NCBI GenBank assembly: GCA_900768435.1
Contig: CAAGCW010000017.1
Location: 40,704-104,703 of the forward strand
Direction of reading: 5' to 3'
Source: an uncultured Collinsella sp.
GTDB taxonomy: Bacteria; Actinomycetota; Coriobacteriia; Coriobacteriales; Coriobacteriaceae
DNA length: 64,000 nucleotides
The first letter of the stretch is position 1. Each line of letters begins with the position of its first letter. Below the pieces are notes generated by a model. It did not search any database and was not told the DNA's origin. It saw nothing but the letters and a program-made list of their open reading frames with translations. Of the stretch, positions 49,974-62,364 are shown piece after piece. The translations under genes were made by a program, and so were the position numbers.

Positions 49974-50777
49974 GTGGAAATTTTTGAAAAGCTGCCTGAT
50001 GAGATTAATCATCTGGTCAGCGAGTTCAGCTCCACCCCTGTCGTGGGCGATCTGAGCTGCGGCATCACGCAGTACTCGTTTTGGCTGATCGTCTCCACGA
50101 TCGTGCTCCTGATCGTCCTGGCCGTGTTCAAGAAGAAGCAGACCCTGGTTCCCAAGGGCTTCTTCGTCAACGGTTTCGAGTACATCATCGAGTACGTCGA
50201 GAACGATATCGGCAAGGGTGTCGTGGGTGAGAACTGGAAGAAGCACTTCCCGTTCCTGTGCTCGCTTTTCCTGTTCATCCTGATCAATAACATGATCGGC
50301 CTGATCCCGGGAATGAAGCCCGGCACCGGCGCAATCGGCTCCACCGCCGCACTCGCCATTTTCGCCTTCGTGTACTTCATCTACTACGGATGCAAGGCTC
50401 ACGGCGTGATCGGCTACATCAAGAGCCTCGCCCCGCAGGGCGTGAGCTTCCCGATGAACGTGCTCGTGTGGGTCGTCGAGCTTTTCTCGACCTTCCTGCG
50501 CCTCATCACGCTCGCCGTCCGTCTGTTCTGCAACATGTTCGCAGGACACGTGGTCATGGGCTCGTTCGCCATCATGGCGAGTATGTTCATGCAGCCGCTG
50601 CTTCAGCAGGTTTCCGCGGCGCACGCCGTCGGCGCCCTGCCTTCGCTGGCCTGGCTTGCCATCCTCATCCTGATCTATGCGATCGAGCTTGTGGTCGGCG
50701 CCATCCAGGCTTACGTCTTCACGGTCCTTACCGCCGTGTATGTCTCCGAGGCAGAGGAGGTCGCAGAGGAGGAGTAG
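49974..50777 (+). CDS. atpB: ATP synthase F0 subunit a
   Basis: The start is GTG at 49974, directly after the AtpI-like gene. The 267-residue protein has five or six membrane helices and the essential Arg in FLRLITLAVRLFCNMFAGH. It forms the proton half-channels against the c ring. The C terminus is Glu-rich (SEAEEVAEEE). Confidence 0.95.
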   Translation: MEIFEKLPDEINHLVSEFSSTPVVGDLSCGITQYSFWLIVSTIVLLIVLAVFKKKQTLVPKGFFVNGFEYIIEYVENDIGKGVVGENWKKHFPFLCSLFLFILINNMIGLIPGMKPGTGAIGSTAALAIFAFVYFIYYGCKAHGVIGYIKSLAPQGVSFPMNVLVWVVELFSTFLRLITLAVRLFCNMFAGHVVMGSFAIMASMFMQPLLQQVSAAHAVGALPSLAWLAILILIYAIELVVGAIQAYVFTVLTAVYVSEAEEVAEEE

Positions 50778-50901
50778 TCTTCCGTTCGCGCCTTAAAGGT
50801 AAGGCAATTCGTTAAACCGCCGGTGCCCGTACCCATGGAGCCCGGCAGTTATAAAAAGGTTATCCTGCGTGAAATAAGACACGCACGACAAAGGAGGAAT
50901 C

Positions 50902-51096
50902 GTGGGAGTTATCGGTTACGGTCTCGGTGTTATCGGCGCTGGTCTTGCTATCGGCCTGTCTGCTCTGGGTGCTACGGGTGCTATGGCCCGTCAGCCTGAG
51001 GTCCAGGGCCGCGTGTTCACCGTCTTCATCATGGGCTCCGCCTTCGGCGAGGCTCTGGCTCTGATCGGCTTCGTTGTCGCGCTGATCGTTAAATAG
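50902..51096 (+). CDS. atpE: ATP synthase F0 subunit c
   Basis: The start is GTG at 50902 after AAAGGAGG. It is a 64-residue hairpin of two membrane helices with the polar loop ARQPE and the ion-binding Glu in AFGEALALIG. The E-A-L-A-L pattern lacks the E-S/T-T-x-Y side chains that coordinate sodium, so proton coupling is inferred. Confidence 0.95.
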   Translation: MGVIGYGLGVIGAGLAIGLSALGATGAMARQPEVQGRVFTVFIMGSAFGEALALIGFVVALIVK

Positions 51097-51111
51097 CACG
51101 GAGCGTCAAGT

Positions 51112-51714
51112 ATGAATCTTTCATCCCAGAAGAGCGCGATCGCACTCTCCGCGTCCGCGGCCGCGCTGCTCATGCCGGTTTCCGCGTTCGCTGAGGACGG
51201 CGCTGCCGGTGCGGACATCCTCATCCCTAAGATGGCGGAGTTCATCCCGGCGCTCATCGCCTTCCTGATCATCTGGATCGTGCTGGCCAAGGTTGCCCTG
51301 CCGGGCATCATGAAAACCATGGAGGAGCGCGGCAAGAAGATCGAGGAGAGCCTCGACGAGGCCGAGAAGACCAAGCAGGAGGCCATCGCCAAGCGCGCTG
51401 AGTCCGACTCGATCGTCACCGACGCCCGTCGTCAGGCTGCCGACATCGTTCTCGAGGCCCGTAAGGACGCCGAGTCCGAGCGCGCCCGTATCATCGAGGC
51501 TGCTCACAAGGAGGCCGAGGAGATCATCGCCAAGGCCCATACGACCGTCGAGGACGAGCGCAAGTCCATCTACGCCGGTGCCGCGAGCTCCATCGCCGAC
51601 CTGTCCGTTGCCGTCGCCACCAAGATCGTGGGCGAGGCACTCGAGGACGATGCCGAGCAGAAGAAGCTCATCGAGCGCTACATCCAGGAAGCAGGTAGCC
51701 TGAATGCCGACTAG
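51112..51714 (+). CDS. atpF: ATP synthase F0 subunit b
   Basis: The 200-residue protein has a signal-like N-terminal segment (about residues 8-28, ending AFAED), one more membrane helix (about 45-65) and a long charged coiled coil (70-185). The signal-like segment is common in actinobacterial AtpF. It is the stator stalk. Its end overlaps atpH by 11 bp. Confidence 0.94.
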   Translation: MNLSSQKSAIALSASAAALLMPVSAFAEDGAAGADILIPKMAEFIPALIAFLIIWIVLAKVALPGIMKTMEERGKKIEESLDEAEKTKQEAIAKRAESDSIVTDARRQAADIVLEARKDAESERARIIEAAHKEAEEIIAKAHTTVEDERKSIYAGAASSIADLSVAVATKIVGEALEDDAEQKKLIERYIQEAGSLNAD

Positions 51715-52180
51715 CCGCTATCAGGACAAGGTGCTCGAGACCTACGCGCGCTCCCTTCTGGAAGCCGCTAAGGCCGAGAACCATGTGTTCGAGGACCTCG
51801 AGATGATCGAGCGCCTGGCTAGCGCCAGCCCCGAGATCATCGCCGTGCTCGACACCATGTCCAAGCGCGACCAGCTCGACCTTCTTCCCAAGGTGGCAGC
51901 TGCCTTTAAGTATGTTGCCGAGGAAGACGAGGATGTAGTGGGCGTGACCGTCACCACGGCGATCCCGCTCGACGACGAGCTGCGTCAAACCATCACTAAG
52001 AAATGCGAGCAGGACTTCGGCCGCAAGGTATTCCTTATCGAGCAGGTCGACCCGTCTATCGTGGGCGGCCTGGTGCTCGAGGCCCGCGGCGAGCGTCGTG
52101 ACATTTCTGTCAAGACGCAGCTGCGCATCGCGCAGGAGACCCTCGCAAACTCTGCTAATACGTACGGAGGTGAAGCCTAA
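51704..52180 (+). CDS. atpH: ATP synthase F1 subunit delta
   Basis: The 158-residue protein has the AtpH N-terminal helical bundle (ARSLLEAA) and the C-terminal [16 protein letters not shown] signature. It connects the b stalk to the F1 head. Its stop shares a base with the atpA start (TAATG). Confidence 0.94.
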   Translation: MPTSRYQDKVLETYARSLLEAAKAENHVFEDLEMIERLASASPEIIAVLDTMSKRDQLDLLPKVAAAFKYVAEEDEDVVGVTVTTAIPLDDELRQTITKKCEQDFGRKVFLIEQVDPSIVGGLVLEARGERRDISVKTQLRIAQETLANSANTYGGEA

Positions 52181-53778
52181 TGTCCGAAACCCTCAATGCC
52201 CAGGATATCGCCAAGAAACTGCAGGAGCAGCTCACGAGCCTCTCCGCGACGGTCGATACGCATGAGGTTTCAACGGTCGACGAGGTAGGCGACGGCATCG
52301 CGCGCGTCTCCGGCCTCAAGAGCGCCATGGCAGGCGAGCTTCTGGAGTTCAAGAGCTCCGATACCGGTGAGACCGTCTTCGGCCTCGCCCAGAACCTTGA
52401 CCGCGACGAGGTCGGCGCCGTTCTGTTTGGTGCCGTCGACTCCATCAAGGAAGGCGACGAGTGCCGCACCACTGGCCGCATTATGGATATCCCCGTGAGC
52501 CGTGCCATGCTCGGCCGCGTCGTCAATCCGCTCGGCCAGCCCATCGACGGTTTGGGCGACATTGTCGCCACGCACCGTCGTCCCATCGAGTTCAAGGCCC
52601 CCGGCGTTATCGACCGTACCCCGGTGTGCGAGCCGGTTCAGACCGGCCTGTTGGCTATCGACTCCATGGTGCCTATCGGCCGCGGCCAGCGCGAGCTTAT
52701 CATCGGCGACCGTAAGACCGGTAAAACCGCCATCGCCATCGACGCTATCCTCAACCAGCGTGGCAAGGGCATGGTCTGCATCTATGTCGCCATCGGCCAG
52801 AAGGCCTCCACGGTTGCCAACATCCGCGAGACCCTCGCTCAGCACGGTGCGCTCGACTACACCATCATCGTTTCGGCCACCGCTGCCGATTCCGCCCCTA
52901 TGCAGTACATCGCGCCTATGGCCGGTGCCGCTATCGGCGAGTTCTTCATGTACAACGGCGAGGACGGCAAGCCCGCCAGCGAGACCAACCCCGGCGGCCA
53001 CGTGCTCGTCATCTACGACGACCTGTCCAAGCAGGCTGTGGCCTACCGTCAGATGTCGCTGACGCTGCATCGTCCGCCCGGACGCGAGGCCTATCCTGGC
53101 GACATCTTCTACCTGCACTCTCGTCTGCTCGAGCGTGCCGTCAAGATGTCCAAGAAGAACGGTTACGGCTCCATGACGGCACTGCCGATCATCGAGACCC
53201 AGGACGGCGACGTCTCGGCCTACATTCCGACCAACGTCATTTCCATTACCGATGGTCAGATCTACCTGCAGTCCGAGCTCTTCTTCCAGGGTCAGCGCCC
53301 GGCAGTCGACGTGGGCATCTCCGTGTCCCGCGTCGGTGGCGACGCTCAGACCAAGGCTATGAAGCAGGTTGCCGGCAACCTTCGCCTGGACCTCGCTTCG
53401 TACCAGGAGCTCGCTGGCTTTACGCAGTTCGGCTCCGACCTCGACGAGGCTACTCAGAAGCAGCTGACCCATGGTGCTCGCATGACCGAGCTCCTGAAGC
53501 AGCCGCGTTACAAGCCGTTTGAGGTTGGCGAGCAGATCGTTACGCTGTTCGCTGGCAACGAGGGCTTCCTGGATGACCTGGAGATCGCCGACGTGCTGCC
53601 CTTCCGTGCCGAGCTCATCGAGTACATGGACAATGGCTTTGGTTCGCTGCTCGACAAGGTTCGCGCCAAGAAGATCGATGATGACACCAAGGCTGAGCTC
53701 TTGCGCGTCATCGGCGACTTCAAACAGCAGTTCATGGCCAAGCACCATTCGGATGTTTCTGGATCAGAGGAGAACTAA
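52180..53778 (+). CDS. atpA: ATP synthase F1 subunit alpha
   Basis: The 532-residue protein has the P loop GDRKTGKTA near 175, the [11 protein letters not shown] segment and the [19 protein letters not shown] nucleotide-site motif (given by its ends). The C-terminal helical domain is intact. It is the non-catalytic subunit of the F1 head. Confidence 0.97.
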   Translation: MSETLNAQDIAKKLQEQLTSLSATVDTHEVSTVDEVGDGIARVSGLKSAMAGELLEFKSSDTGETVFGLAQNLDRDEVGAVLFGAVDSIKEGDECRTTGRIMDIPVSRAMLGRVVNPLGQPIDGLGDIVATHRRPIEFKAPGVIDRTPVCEPVQTGLLAIDSMVPIGRGQRELIIGDRKTGKTAIAIDAILNQRGKGMVCIYVAIGQKASTVANIRETLAQHGALDYTIIVSATAADSAPMQYIAPMAGAAIGEFFMYNGEDGKPASETNPGGHVLVIYDDLSKQAVAYRQMSLTLHRPPGREAYPGDIFYLHSRLLERAVKMSKKNGYGSMTALPIIETQDGDVSAYIPTNVISITDGQIYLQSELFFQGQRPAVDVGISVSRVGGDAQTKAMKQVAGNLRLDLASYQELAGFTQFGSDLDEATQKQLTHGARMTELLKQPRYKPFEVGEQIVTLFAGNEGFLDDLEIADVLPFRAELIEYMDNGFGSLLDKVRAKKIDDDTKAELLRVIGDFKQQFMAKHHSDVSGSEEN

Positions 53779-53783
53779 GCCCC

Positions 53784-56146
<2,363 letters not shown>

Positions 56147-56149
56147 GTT

Positions 56150-56542
56150 ATGCGTATCCGCATCGTGTGCCCCGTGAGCTGCGCCTATGAGGGCGACGCT
56201 GCGTTTGTGTCGATTCCGTCCACGGATGGCGAGTTTGGTGTTCTGCCTGCTCACTCCAGCGAGATCTGCACGATCGACCGCGGTTACGTTCGCGTTTCCG
56301 ATAAGGCCATGGGCACTGTCGACCACACGTTTGCCGTGGCCGGCGGCTATGCCCAGGTTGCGGACGATGTCGTGACCGTTCTCGCCGAGCGCGCTTGCGA
56401 TTTGGCGACCGTCGATGCCGACAAGCTTAAAGCTGATATTCAAGGTTTTGAAGAGAAGCTGGGTAATTTGTCGGAGGATGATGCACGCCGCGCCTACCTC
56501 TATAATGAAATCGCATGGTGTAAGCTCAAGCTTGCCCAATAG
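56150..56542 (+). CDS. atpC: ATP synthase F1 subunit epsilon
   Basis: The 130-residue protein has the N-terminal beta sandwich with GEFGVLPAHS and a C-terminal helical pair. It regulates the enzyme and couples it to the rotor. It is the last gene of the operon and is followed by a strong terminator. Confidence 0.95.
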   Translation: MRIRIVCPVSCAYEGDAAFVSIPSTDGEFGVLPAHSSEICTIDRGYVRVSDKAMGTVDHTFAVAGGYAQVADDVVTVLAERACDLATVDADKLKADIQGFEEKLGNLSEDDARRAYLYNEIAWCKLKLAQ

Positions 56543-56579
56543 TCAAACGATTTAGCGTTCGACCATTTGCGAACACATC

Positions 56580-56617
56580 ATGCCCGGGATGGCCCAGCCA
56601 CCCCGGGCATGCTTTTT
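56580..56617 (+). terminator. Terminator of the ATP synthase operon
   Basis: ATGCCCGGG (56580-56588) pairs with CCCGGGCAT (56602-56610), followed by GCTTTTTG. The murA start lies only 14 bp later, so some read-through into murA is likely. Confidence 0.85.
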
Positions 56618-56630
56618 GAAAGGGTAGACC

Positions 56631-57914
56631 TTGGATATTATCCGCGTTGAGGGTGGCCACGCCATCGGAGGCTCCGTGCCCGTCTCGGGTGCCAAGAACT
56701 CCGCGCTCAAACTCATGGCGGCAACGCTTCTGGCGCCGGGCAAGACGACGCTGCAGAACGTGCCCGATATTTCCGATGTTCACGTGATGGGCAAGGTGCT
56801 CAAGGGCATGGGCGCTACGATCGATGTTCTCGACGAGCACACGCTCGAGATTGATACCTCTCAGGTCGATTCATGGGAGGCCCCCTACGAGCTCGTTGCC
56901 AAGATGCGCGCTTCCACCGCCGTCATGGGACCCCTGCTGGGCCGCTTCCATCGCGCCAAAATTGCCATGCCGGGCGGCTGCAACCTGGGTGCTCGCAAGA
57001 TCGATATGCATATTCTTGGTCTTGAGGCCCTGGGCGTTGAGTTCGATACCGCCCACGGTTACATCAACGCTAATGCGCCCCAAGGTCTGCGCGGTACCAC
57101 CGTCACGCTCGAGTTCGCCAGCGTCGGTGCGACCGAGAACCTCATCATGGCCTCTGTGCGCGCACAGGGCACCACGGTTATCGACAATGCCGCCCGCGAG
57201 CCCGAGATCGTCGATCTCGCTAACATGCTCAACGAGATGGGCGCCAAGATTGTTGGCGCCGGTACGCCCGTCGTGACTATCGAAGGCGTGGAAGAGCTCC
57301 ATCCCGTTACCCATCGCGTGGTGGGCGACCGCATCGAGGCCGGTACCTTTATCGTTGCCGGTGCGTTGATGGCCGACGATCGCGGTGTCGATGTCACGGG
57401 CTTTTGCCCCATTCACTTGGGCATGGTGCTCAAGAAGATGGAGCTCATGGGTATCGACTGCGAGCGCGTCGAGGATGGCGTCCATGTGAACCGTGCCGAG
57501 CGTATCAAGCCGGTCGACATCCAGACGCTTCCGTTCCCCGGTTTCCCGACCGACATGCAGGCGCAGATTATGGTGCTCTCCGCCCTTGCCGACGGCAGTT
57601 CTGTTATTACCGAAAACATCTTCGAGAATCGCTTTATGTTTGCCTCTGAGCTGGTGCGCATGGGTGCCGACATTCGTATCGAGAGCCATCATGCCATGAT
57701 TCATGGCGTCAAGGGCTTCTCGGGTGCACAGGTTACCTCGCCCGATCTGCGCGGCGGAGCGGCCCTCGTCGTAGCGGGCTTGATCGCCGACGGGACGACC
57801 GAGGTTTCGGCTATCCATCACATCAAGCGCGGCTACGAGCAGTTTGTCGAAAAGCTGCAGGCGCTTGGCGCGCATGTCGAGCATGCTACCGTCCCCGATC
57901 CCGTCATCTACTAA
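56631..57914 (+). CDS. murA: UDP-N-acetylglucosamine 1-carboxyvinyltransferase
   Basis: The start is TTG at 56631, 7 bp after GAAAGGG, giving 427 aa. The catalytic Cys is at residue 117 in MPGGCNLGARK, so it should be fosfomycin-sensitive. SGAKNSALK and the RGGAALVVAGL motif are typical. It commits UDP-GlcNAc to peptidoglycan. It lies directly after the ATP synthase operon. Confidence 0.95.
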   Translation: MDIIRVEGGHAIGGSVPVSGAKNSALKLMAATLLAPGKTTLQNVPDISDVHVMGKVLKGMGATIDVLDEHTLEIDTSQVDSWEAPYELVAKMRASTAVMGPLLGRFHRAKIAMPGGCNLGARKIDMHILGLEALGVEFDTAHGYINANAPQGLRGTTVTLEFASVGATENLIMASVRAQGTTVIDNAAREPEIVDLANMLNEMGAKIVGAGTPVVTIEGVEELHPVTHRVVGDRIEAGTFIVAGALMADDRGVDVTGFCPIHLGMVLKKMELMGIDCERVEDGVHVNRAERIKPVDIQTLPFPGFPTDMQAQIMVLSALADGSSVITENIFENRFMFASELVRMGADIRIESHHAMIHGVKGFSGAQVTSPDLRGGAALVVAGLIADGTTEVSAIHHIKRGYEQFVEKLQALGAHVEHATVPDPVIY

Positions 57915-57926
57915 TACAGGTTGCCT

Positions 57927-59162
57927 ATGTTTAATAAAAAGCCCCTCGCGGATACCACCACCCGAAGACCCTCAACTGGTGCGCAGGCCAAGATCTACAG
58001 TCGCGATAACGTGGCTCGCTATTCCGAGCGCGCTCGTCAACGCCGCCGTAGCCACACGATTCGTCACGTCGCGCTCATTGTCGTGCTTGGCGTGCTGCTG
58101 AGTGCCACTACCGCTGCCGGCCTGTGGTTTGCCACCATTATGGGCAAGCTCGGCGATTCTAATGTCATTACTGACAATCTGCGTCGGGTTCTGGTTGACA
58201 CCGATGAGGCAAAGGATCCGTTCTACGTGCTGCTTCTTGGCACCGACGGCCGTCCGGGCGAGGATACGTATCGTGCCGACTCGATTATCCTGGCACGCAT
58301 CGACCCCACGCAAAAGCAGGCGACGCTCATTTCCGTTCCGCGCGACACCAAGGTCGAGTACAAGGGCGAGACCATGAAGATCAACGCCTGCCATACCGTT
58401 GGCGGCGCCGAGGCCATGGTCGAGGCGGTCAACGAGCTGTGCGGTGTTCAGATTTCCCACTATGCCGAGGTCAGCTTCGACGGTATGCAGGCGCTGATTG
58501 ATTCGGTTGGCGGTATCGACATTAACGCAACCGATGATGTTGACGACCCCGAGCACCTGGATATTAAGATTACCGCTGGCCAGCAGCATATGGACGGTGC
58601 CACCGCCCTTACCTATGCCCGCTGCCGCTACACCTATGCCGACGGCGATTACACGCGCATGCGCCACCAGCGTCAGGTGCTTGGCGCCCTTGCCAACCAG
58701 ATTCTCAATAACTTCGATGCCACGAAGATCTTTGGCCTGGTTAATTCGCTGTCCGATATGCTCGTAACCGATATGAGCGTTCAGGATATCGTGGCTACGG
58801 TCAATGCCATGCGCGGCATGGACGTCAATGGCATCTACTCGGCTAACCTGCCTTCGTATGCCGACAGCACTACCATGATCGATGGACAAAGCTATGTCTT
58901 TGTCTACGAGGACGAGCTCAAGGAAATGATGGAGCGCGTCGATGCCGGCAAGGATCCCAAGGGTCCCAACACCATGGGTCTTTCCGACGGTTCCAGCTCT
59001 ACGATCGGCGACCTGAACAACAACACGTCTGACGACTACGCAAACGGTACCGCAACCTCATCGGTCAGCTCTGACGATTCCGATGACTCAAGCGATTCGA
59101 GCGATTCGGACTACTACGAAGAGCCCACCGGCGACGGCAACGGCTACGAAGCCAATTATTAG
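57927..59162 (+). CDS. LytR-CpsA-Psr family cell-wall polymer ligase
   Basis: The start is ATG at 57927, giving 411 aa; a TTG at 57921 in frame is less likely. A basic N terminus (RARQRRRSH) precedes one membrane helix (about residues 48-70). The extracellular LCP domain has LLLGTDGRPGE, RADSIILARID, SVPRDTKVE and YARCRYTYADGDYTRMRHQRQVL, given in parts. The last 60 residues are a Ser/Asp-rich tail. LCP proteins attach wall polymers to peptidoglycan. It follows murA in the same direction. Confidence 0.93.
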   Translation: MFNKKPLADTTTRRPSTGAQAKIYSRDNVARYSERARQRRRSHTIRHVALIVVLGVLLSATTAAGLWFATIMGKLGDSNVITDNLRRVLVDTDEAKDPFYVLLLGTDGRPGEDTYRADSIILARIDPTQKQATLISVPRDTKVEYKGETMKINACHTVGGAEAMVEAVNELCGVQISHYAEVSFDGMQALIDSVGGIDINATDDVDDPEHLDIKITAGQQHMDGATALTYARCRYTYADGDYTRMRHQRQVLGALANQILNNFDATKIFGLVNSLSDMLVTDMSVQDIVATVNAMRGMDVNGIYSANLPSYADSTTMIDGQSYVFVYEDELKEMMERVDAGKDPKGPNTMGLSDGSSSTIGDLNNNTSDDYANGTATSSVSSDDSDDSSDSSDSDYYEEPTGDGNGYEANY

Positions 59163-59163
59163 G

Positions 59164-59257
59164 GTTACGCGGGCTTACCAGCCCGCGTAACCAGTTGACG
59201 CTGCAAACCCGCCAGAGCGGCAATCTGCCTTTCAACTTCGGCGGCATGATCAAAAAA
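59164..59257 (+). ncRNA. Structured intergenic element, truncated copy E5
   Basis: Only the 5' half is present: hairpin GTTACGCGGGCT/AGCCCGCGTAAC with loop TACC (59164-59191), linker TTGACGCTGC and the left arm of the long stem. It breaks off just inside the inner hairpin (GGCATGATC), and copy E4 begins immediately after it. Confidence 0.7.
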
Positions 59258-59408
59258 GTTACGGCGTTTTACCAAACGCCGTAACGGCTCGACGCTGCGC
59301 GCCGCCCAAGGTGACAATTTGTCATTCAAAAGGCAGGGCATGACCAGAAGGTCAATGCCCTGCCTTTTTCATGCCAACTTGTTCACCTTGGACGTCGCTC
59401 GCTGACGT
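59258..59408 (+). ncRNA. Structured intergenic element, copy E4
   Basis: Hairpin GTTACGGCGTTT/AAACGCCGTAAC with loop TACC, linker TCGACGCTGC and a long stem with GCCCAAGGTG paired to CACCTTGG. The bulged T is present, and the inner hairpin GGCAGGGCAT-GACC-AGAA-GGTC-ATGCCCTGCC is perfect. It lies in tandem with the truncated copy E5. Confidence 0.75.
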
Positions 59409-59447
59409 TGGCTCAACCTGCGGTGCTGACTACTCCCCTTGTCACCA

Positions 59448-59487
59448 AAAACCGCCCCGTTCTCGGTTTTGAGGACGGGGCGGTTTT
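59448..59487. terminator. Bidirectional terminator between the LCP gene and pepT
   Basis: AAAACCGCCCCGT (59448-59460) and its complement (59475-59487) form a perfect 13-bp stem with T-rich ends on both strands. It ends pepT on the minus strand. Confidence 0.85.
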
Positions 59488-59511
59488 GCTTACCTAGATT
59501 GTTCGAGTTCC

Positions 59512-60759
59512 TTATGCAAAGCGGGCGACGAGCTCCTGGAGCACGTCGGTCATCTTGACGAGCGAACTGACCGGGACGAACTCGTTGACGCCGTGATAGC
59601 AATAGCCGCCGGTGGAAAGGTTGGGGCAGGGCAGACCGCGGAACGACAGCTGCGCGCCGTCGGTGCCGCCGCGAATCGGCAGCACTTGGGGCTCAACGCC
59701 GCAGGCAAGGTAGGCTTCCTTGGCAACATCAATAAGCTCGGGAAAGTCACAAACGATCTCGGCCATATTTCGATATTGCTGCTTAATCTCGACCGTCACG
59801 CGCTCCTCACCCAGACGCTGGTTGAGCATCGAGGCGGCGGCATCAATAAGGTCGAGTTTCTGCTGGAACTTGGCGGCGTCATGGTCGCGGACGATATAGC
59901 GCGCCGTGGCGTGATCGACGGTCGCAGATACACCCTCAAGGTGATAAAAGCCCTCGTAGCCTTCCGTATACTCCGGGCGCTGCACGTAGGGGAGCAACGC
60001 GTTGAAGTCGCAGAACAGATTGCCTGCGTTGACCATACGGCCCTTGGCGTCGCCCGGGTGGATGGACTGGCCCTCAAAGCGGACGGTCGCCTCGGCGGCG
60101 TTAAAGCACTCCCACTCCAGCTCGCCGATGGGGCCGCCGTCGACCGTGTAGGCGTACTTGCAGCCAAAGGTATCGATATCCAACAGCTCGGCTCCGTGGC
60201 CGATCTCCTCGTCAGGGCAGAAGCAAATGCCGAGTGCGGGATGGGGCAGAGAAGGGTCCTGAGCGATACGTGCGACAAGCGACATGATCTCGGCGACGCC
60301 TGCCTTGTCGTCCGCGCCCAGCAGCGTGGTGCCATCGCTGCAGACCAGGTCCTCACCCGCGAGGTCGTTCAGGGCGGGAAGCTTGGCGGTGCTCATGGCA
60401 ACGGGCTTACCGTCAACCGTGCCGCAGACCAGGTCGCCGCCTTCGTAGTGTACGATGTGCGGCTTCACGCCGGCGCCCGGTGCAACTTCGGTGGTGTCGA
60501 GATGGGCGATCAGGCCCAGGGCGGGCTTGTCCTCAGCGCCCGCACTTGCGGGGATATGCGCGCAGACATAGGCGTGCTCGGTCACGTGGGCATCTTCCGC
60601 ACCAAGCTCGCGCAGCTCTTCAGCCAGCACGTTGGCAAGGTCAAACTGAACGGCGCTCGAGGGTACCTGGTCGCAGTTTGCATCCTCGGACTGCGTGTTG
60701 ATCTGGACGTAGCGCAAAAAGCGCTCGAGGACATCGGGGTTTGTGGTGGTGTTTTCCAT
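59512..60759 (-). CDS. pepT: Peptidase T (tripeptide aminopeptidase)
   Basis: The start is ATG at 60759 after TTGGAG, giving 415 aa. The zinc ligands and catalytic residues are in IAHLDTTEVAPGAG, LLGADDKAG and CPDEEIGHGA, and the C-terminal IRGGTDGAQLSFRGLP and NLSTGGYCYHGVNEF are typical of PepT. It removes N-terminal residues from tripeptides in the cytoplasm. It is divergent from the DtxR-type regulator. Confidence 0.95.
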   Translation of the reverse strand: MENTTTNPDVLERFLRYVQINTQSEDANCDQVPSSAVQFDLANVLAEELRELGAEDAHVTEHAYVCAHIPASAGAEDKPALGLIAHLDTTEVAPGAGVKPHIVHYEGGDLVCGTVDGKPVAMSTAKLPALNDLAGEDLVCSDGTTLLGADDKAGVAEIMSLVARIAQDPSLPHPALGICFCPDEEIGHGAELLDIDTFGCKYAYTVDGGPIGELEWECFNAAEATVRFEGQSIHPGDAKGRMVNAGNLFCDFNALLPYVQRPEYTEGYEGFYHLEGVSATVDHATARYIVRDHDAAKFQQKLDLIDAAASMLNQRLGEERVTVEIKQQYRNMAEIVCDFPELIDVAKEAYLACGVEPQVLPIRGGTDGAQLSFRGLPCPNLSTGGYCYHGVNEFVPVSSLVKMTDVLQELVARFA

Positions 60760-60879
60760 AAAGACCGCTCCAATCTTGGTCGTCGTGTGCAACAAGAACT
60801 CTAGCACGGTATGCCACGGCATACCGCGACGCTTGGATGGGGTAGAATCAGCCATTGAATGCAGAAGGGACGGAAGATC

Positions 60880-61302
60880 ATGGATACGACAAATAGCTCG
60901 CGCGAACTACATCTGACGGTGGCGAACGAAGACTACTTGGAGTGCATGGTTCGCATTGAAAGCGAAGAGGGGGAAACCAACGGCGTGCGATCGGTCGACA
61001 TCGCGCAGCGCCTTGGCGTCTCCAAGGCATCGGTCAATAAAGCGGTTTCGGCGCTCAAGGCATCCGAGCTTGTCGAGCAATCGCACTATGGCAAGGTAAT
61101 CCTGACCGATCGCGGCCGCGAGGTTGGCACGGCTATCTGGTACCGTCATCGCCTCATCCGCACGTTTTTGGTTCAGGAGCTCGGTGTCGAATTTGAGCGA
61201 GCCGATTCCGAGGCCTGCATGATGGAGCATGCGCTATCCGAGGACACGATGAGCCGCTGGCTCGCCTATCTCGAAAAGCAGGGAATCAGCGTCGAGGAAT
61301 AG
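60880..61302 (+). CDS. DtxR/MntR-family metal-dependent regulator
   Basis: The ATG at 60880 follows GGAAG, giving 140 aa; an ATG at 60859 in frame is possible. The winged helix (about residues 10-70, VRSVDIAQRLGVSKASVNKA) and the helical metal-binding dimer domain (ARSEACMMEHALSEDT-type, here DSEACMMEHALSED) match MntR. It lacks the SH3-like domain of full DtxR. It probably senses Mn2+ or Fe2+. The methyltransferase gene follows 10 bp later. Confidence 0.88.
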   Translation: MDTTNSSRELHLTVANEDYLECMVRIESEEGETNGVRSVDIAQRLGVSKASVNKAVSALKASELVEQSHYGKVILTDRGREVGTAIWYRHRLIRTFLVQELGVEFERADSEACMMEHALSEDTMSRWLAYLEKQGISVEE

Positions 61303-61312
61303 CGGGATATAT

Positions 61313-62206
61313 ATGGATACGAGTTATTACAACCGCTTTGGTGCCGAGGAACTTACGCGCCGCTTGTCGAGCGAGACCTTGTTGGCGCAGGGCCCCATGG
61401 GCAGTGTTCTGTTGAGTGAGTACGATGCCGCCGATATTCCACCGGCGTTTTGGAATCTGGCAGAGCCGCAGACCGTTTCTCGTATCCATCGCTTGTATGT
61501 CGCCGCCGGCGCGCAGGTACTCATTACCAATACCTTTCAGGCATCAAGCTATGCCCTCAAGCACGACCAGATTGCGCCGTCCGTGGCGGAGGTCAATCGC
61601 GGGGCCGTCGACGATGCCCGCCAGGCGCACCCTCAGCTGCTGCTGGGCTCGATGGGTCCGATCGGTATTGAGTGGTTTGCCGAGGACTCTGCCGAGTTTC
61701 GTGAGATCCGAGGCATTGCGCGCGAACAGGCGCACGCCTTACTCAATGCTGGTGTTGATGGTCTGCTGATCGAGACGGTGACGTCTATCCGTAATTTGCA
61801 GCCCATGCTTGCCGGCGCTCGAGATGCCGCTGACGGCATGCCTGTCCTGGTGAGTTTTGTCGTTGATGACAAAGGCGACCTGTTGGGCGATGGCCTCAAC
61901 ATCGAGGCAGCCGTTTTGTACGCCGAAAAACACGGCGCAAACTCGGTTGGTGTTAATTGCTGTTCGCTTGCGGCCGCGAACGCGGCGGTGCCCAGGATGG
62001 TTGCATCGGCGACTACTCCCGTCACGGTGCGTCCCAACGTGGGCGATCCGGTCCAGACTCAGGATGGCCCCGTATGGCACGAGAACCCCGAAGCTTTCGC
62101 GCGCGCATGCATCGAATGGAGACATGCCGGTGCCGCAATGGTGGGCAGTTGCTGTGGAACCACGGCAATCACTACGGCAGCGATGGCCGAGGCGCTCGAT
62201 ATATAA
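61313..62206 (+). CDS. Homocysteine S-methyltransferase family protein
   Basis: The 297-residue protein is a single Hcy-binding barrel, with the zinc cysteines in GVNCC (near residue 220) and GSCCGTT (near residue 278). TNTFQASSYAL and LLGSMGPIG are usual in the family. It transfers a methyl group to homocysteine to make methionine; the donor is not evident, and no MetH B12 domain is present. It is cotranscribed with the metal regulator. Confidence 0.9.
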   Translation: MDTSYYNRFGAEELTRRLSSETLLAQGPMGSVLLSEYDAADIPPAFWNLAEPQTVSRIHRLYVAAGAQVLITNTFQASSYALKHDQIAPSVAEVNRGAVDDARQAHPQLLLGSMGPIGIEWFAEDSAEFREIRGIAREQAHALLNAGVDGLLIETVTSIRNLQPMLAGARDAADGMPVLVSFVVDDKGDLLGDGLNIEAAVLYAEKHGANSVGVNCCSLAAANAAVPRMVASATTPVTVRPNVGDPVQTQDGPVWHENPEAFARACIEWRHAGAAMVGSCCGTTAITTAAMAEALDI

Positions 62207-62211
62207 AGGGC

Positions 62212-62240
62212 AAAACCGCTCCATACGGGGCGGTTTTTTT
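62212..62240 (+). terminator. Terminator after the homocysteine methyltransferase
   Basis: AAAACCGC (62212-62219) pairs with GCGGTTTT (62230-62237), with a U·G pair in the extension, and is followed by T's. Confidence 0.85.
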
Positions 62241-62364
62241 ATTGCCTGCATGTCCTCGGCAGCATTTGCCCAAATGGTGAATGCTGGTGCCGGCAGGTTG
62301 CCGAGTGTGTATCGCGGGTATACCTCATGCGTACCATGATCCAAACACTGTGAGGTGTCTGCGC

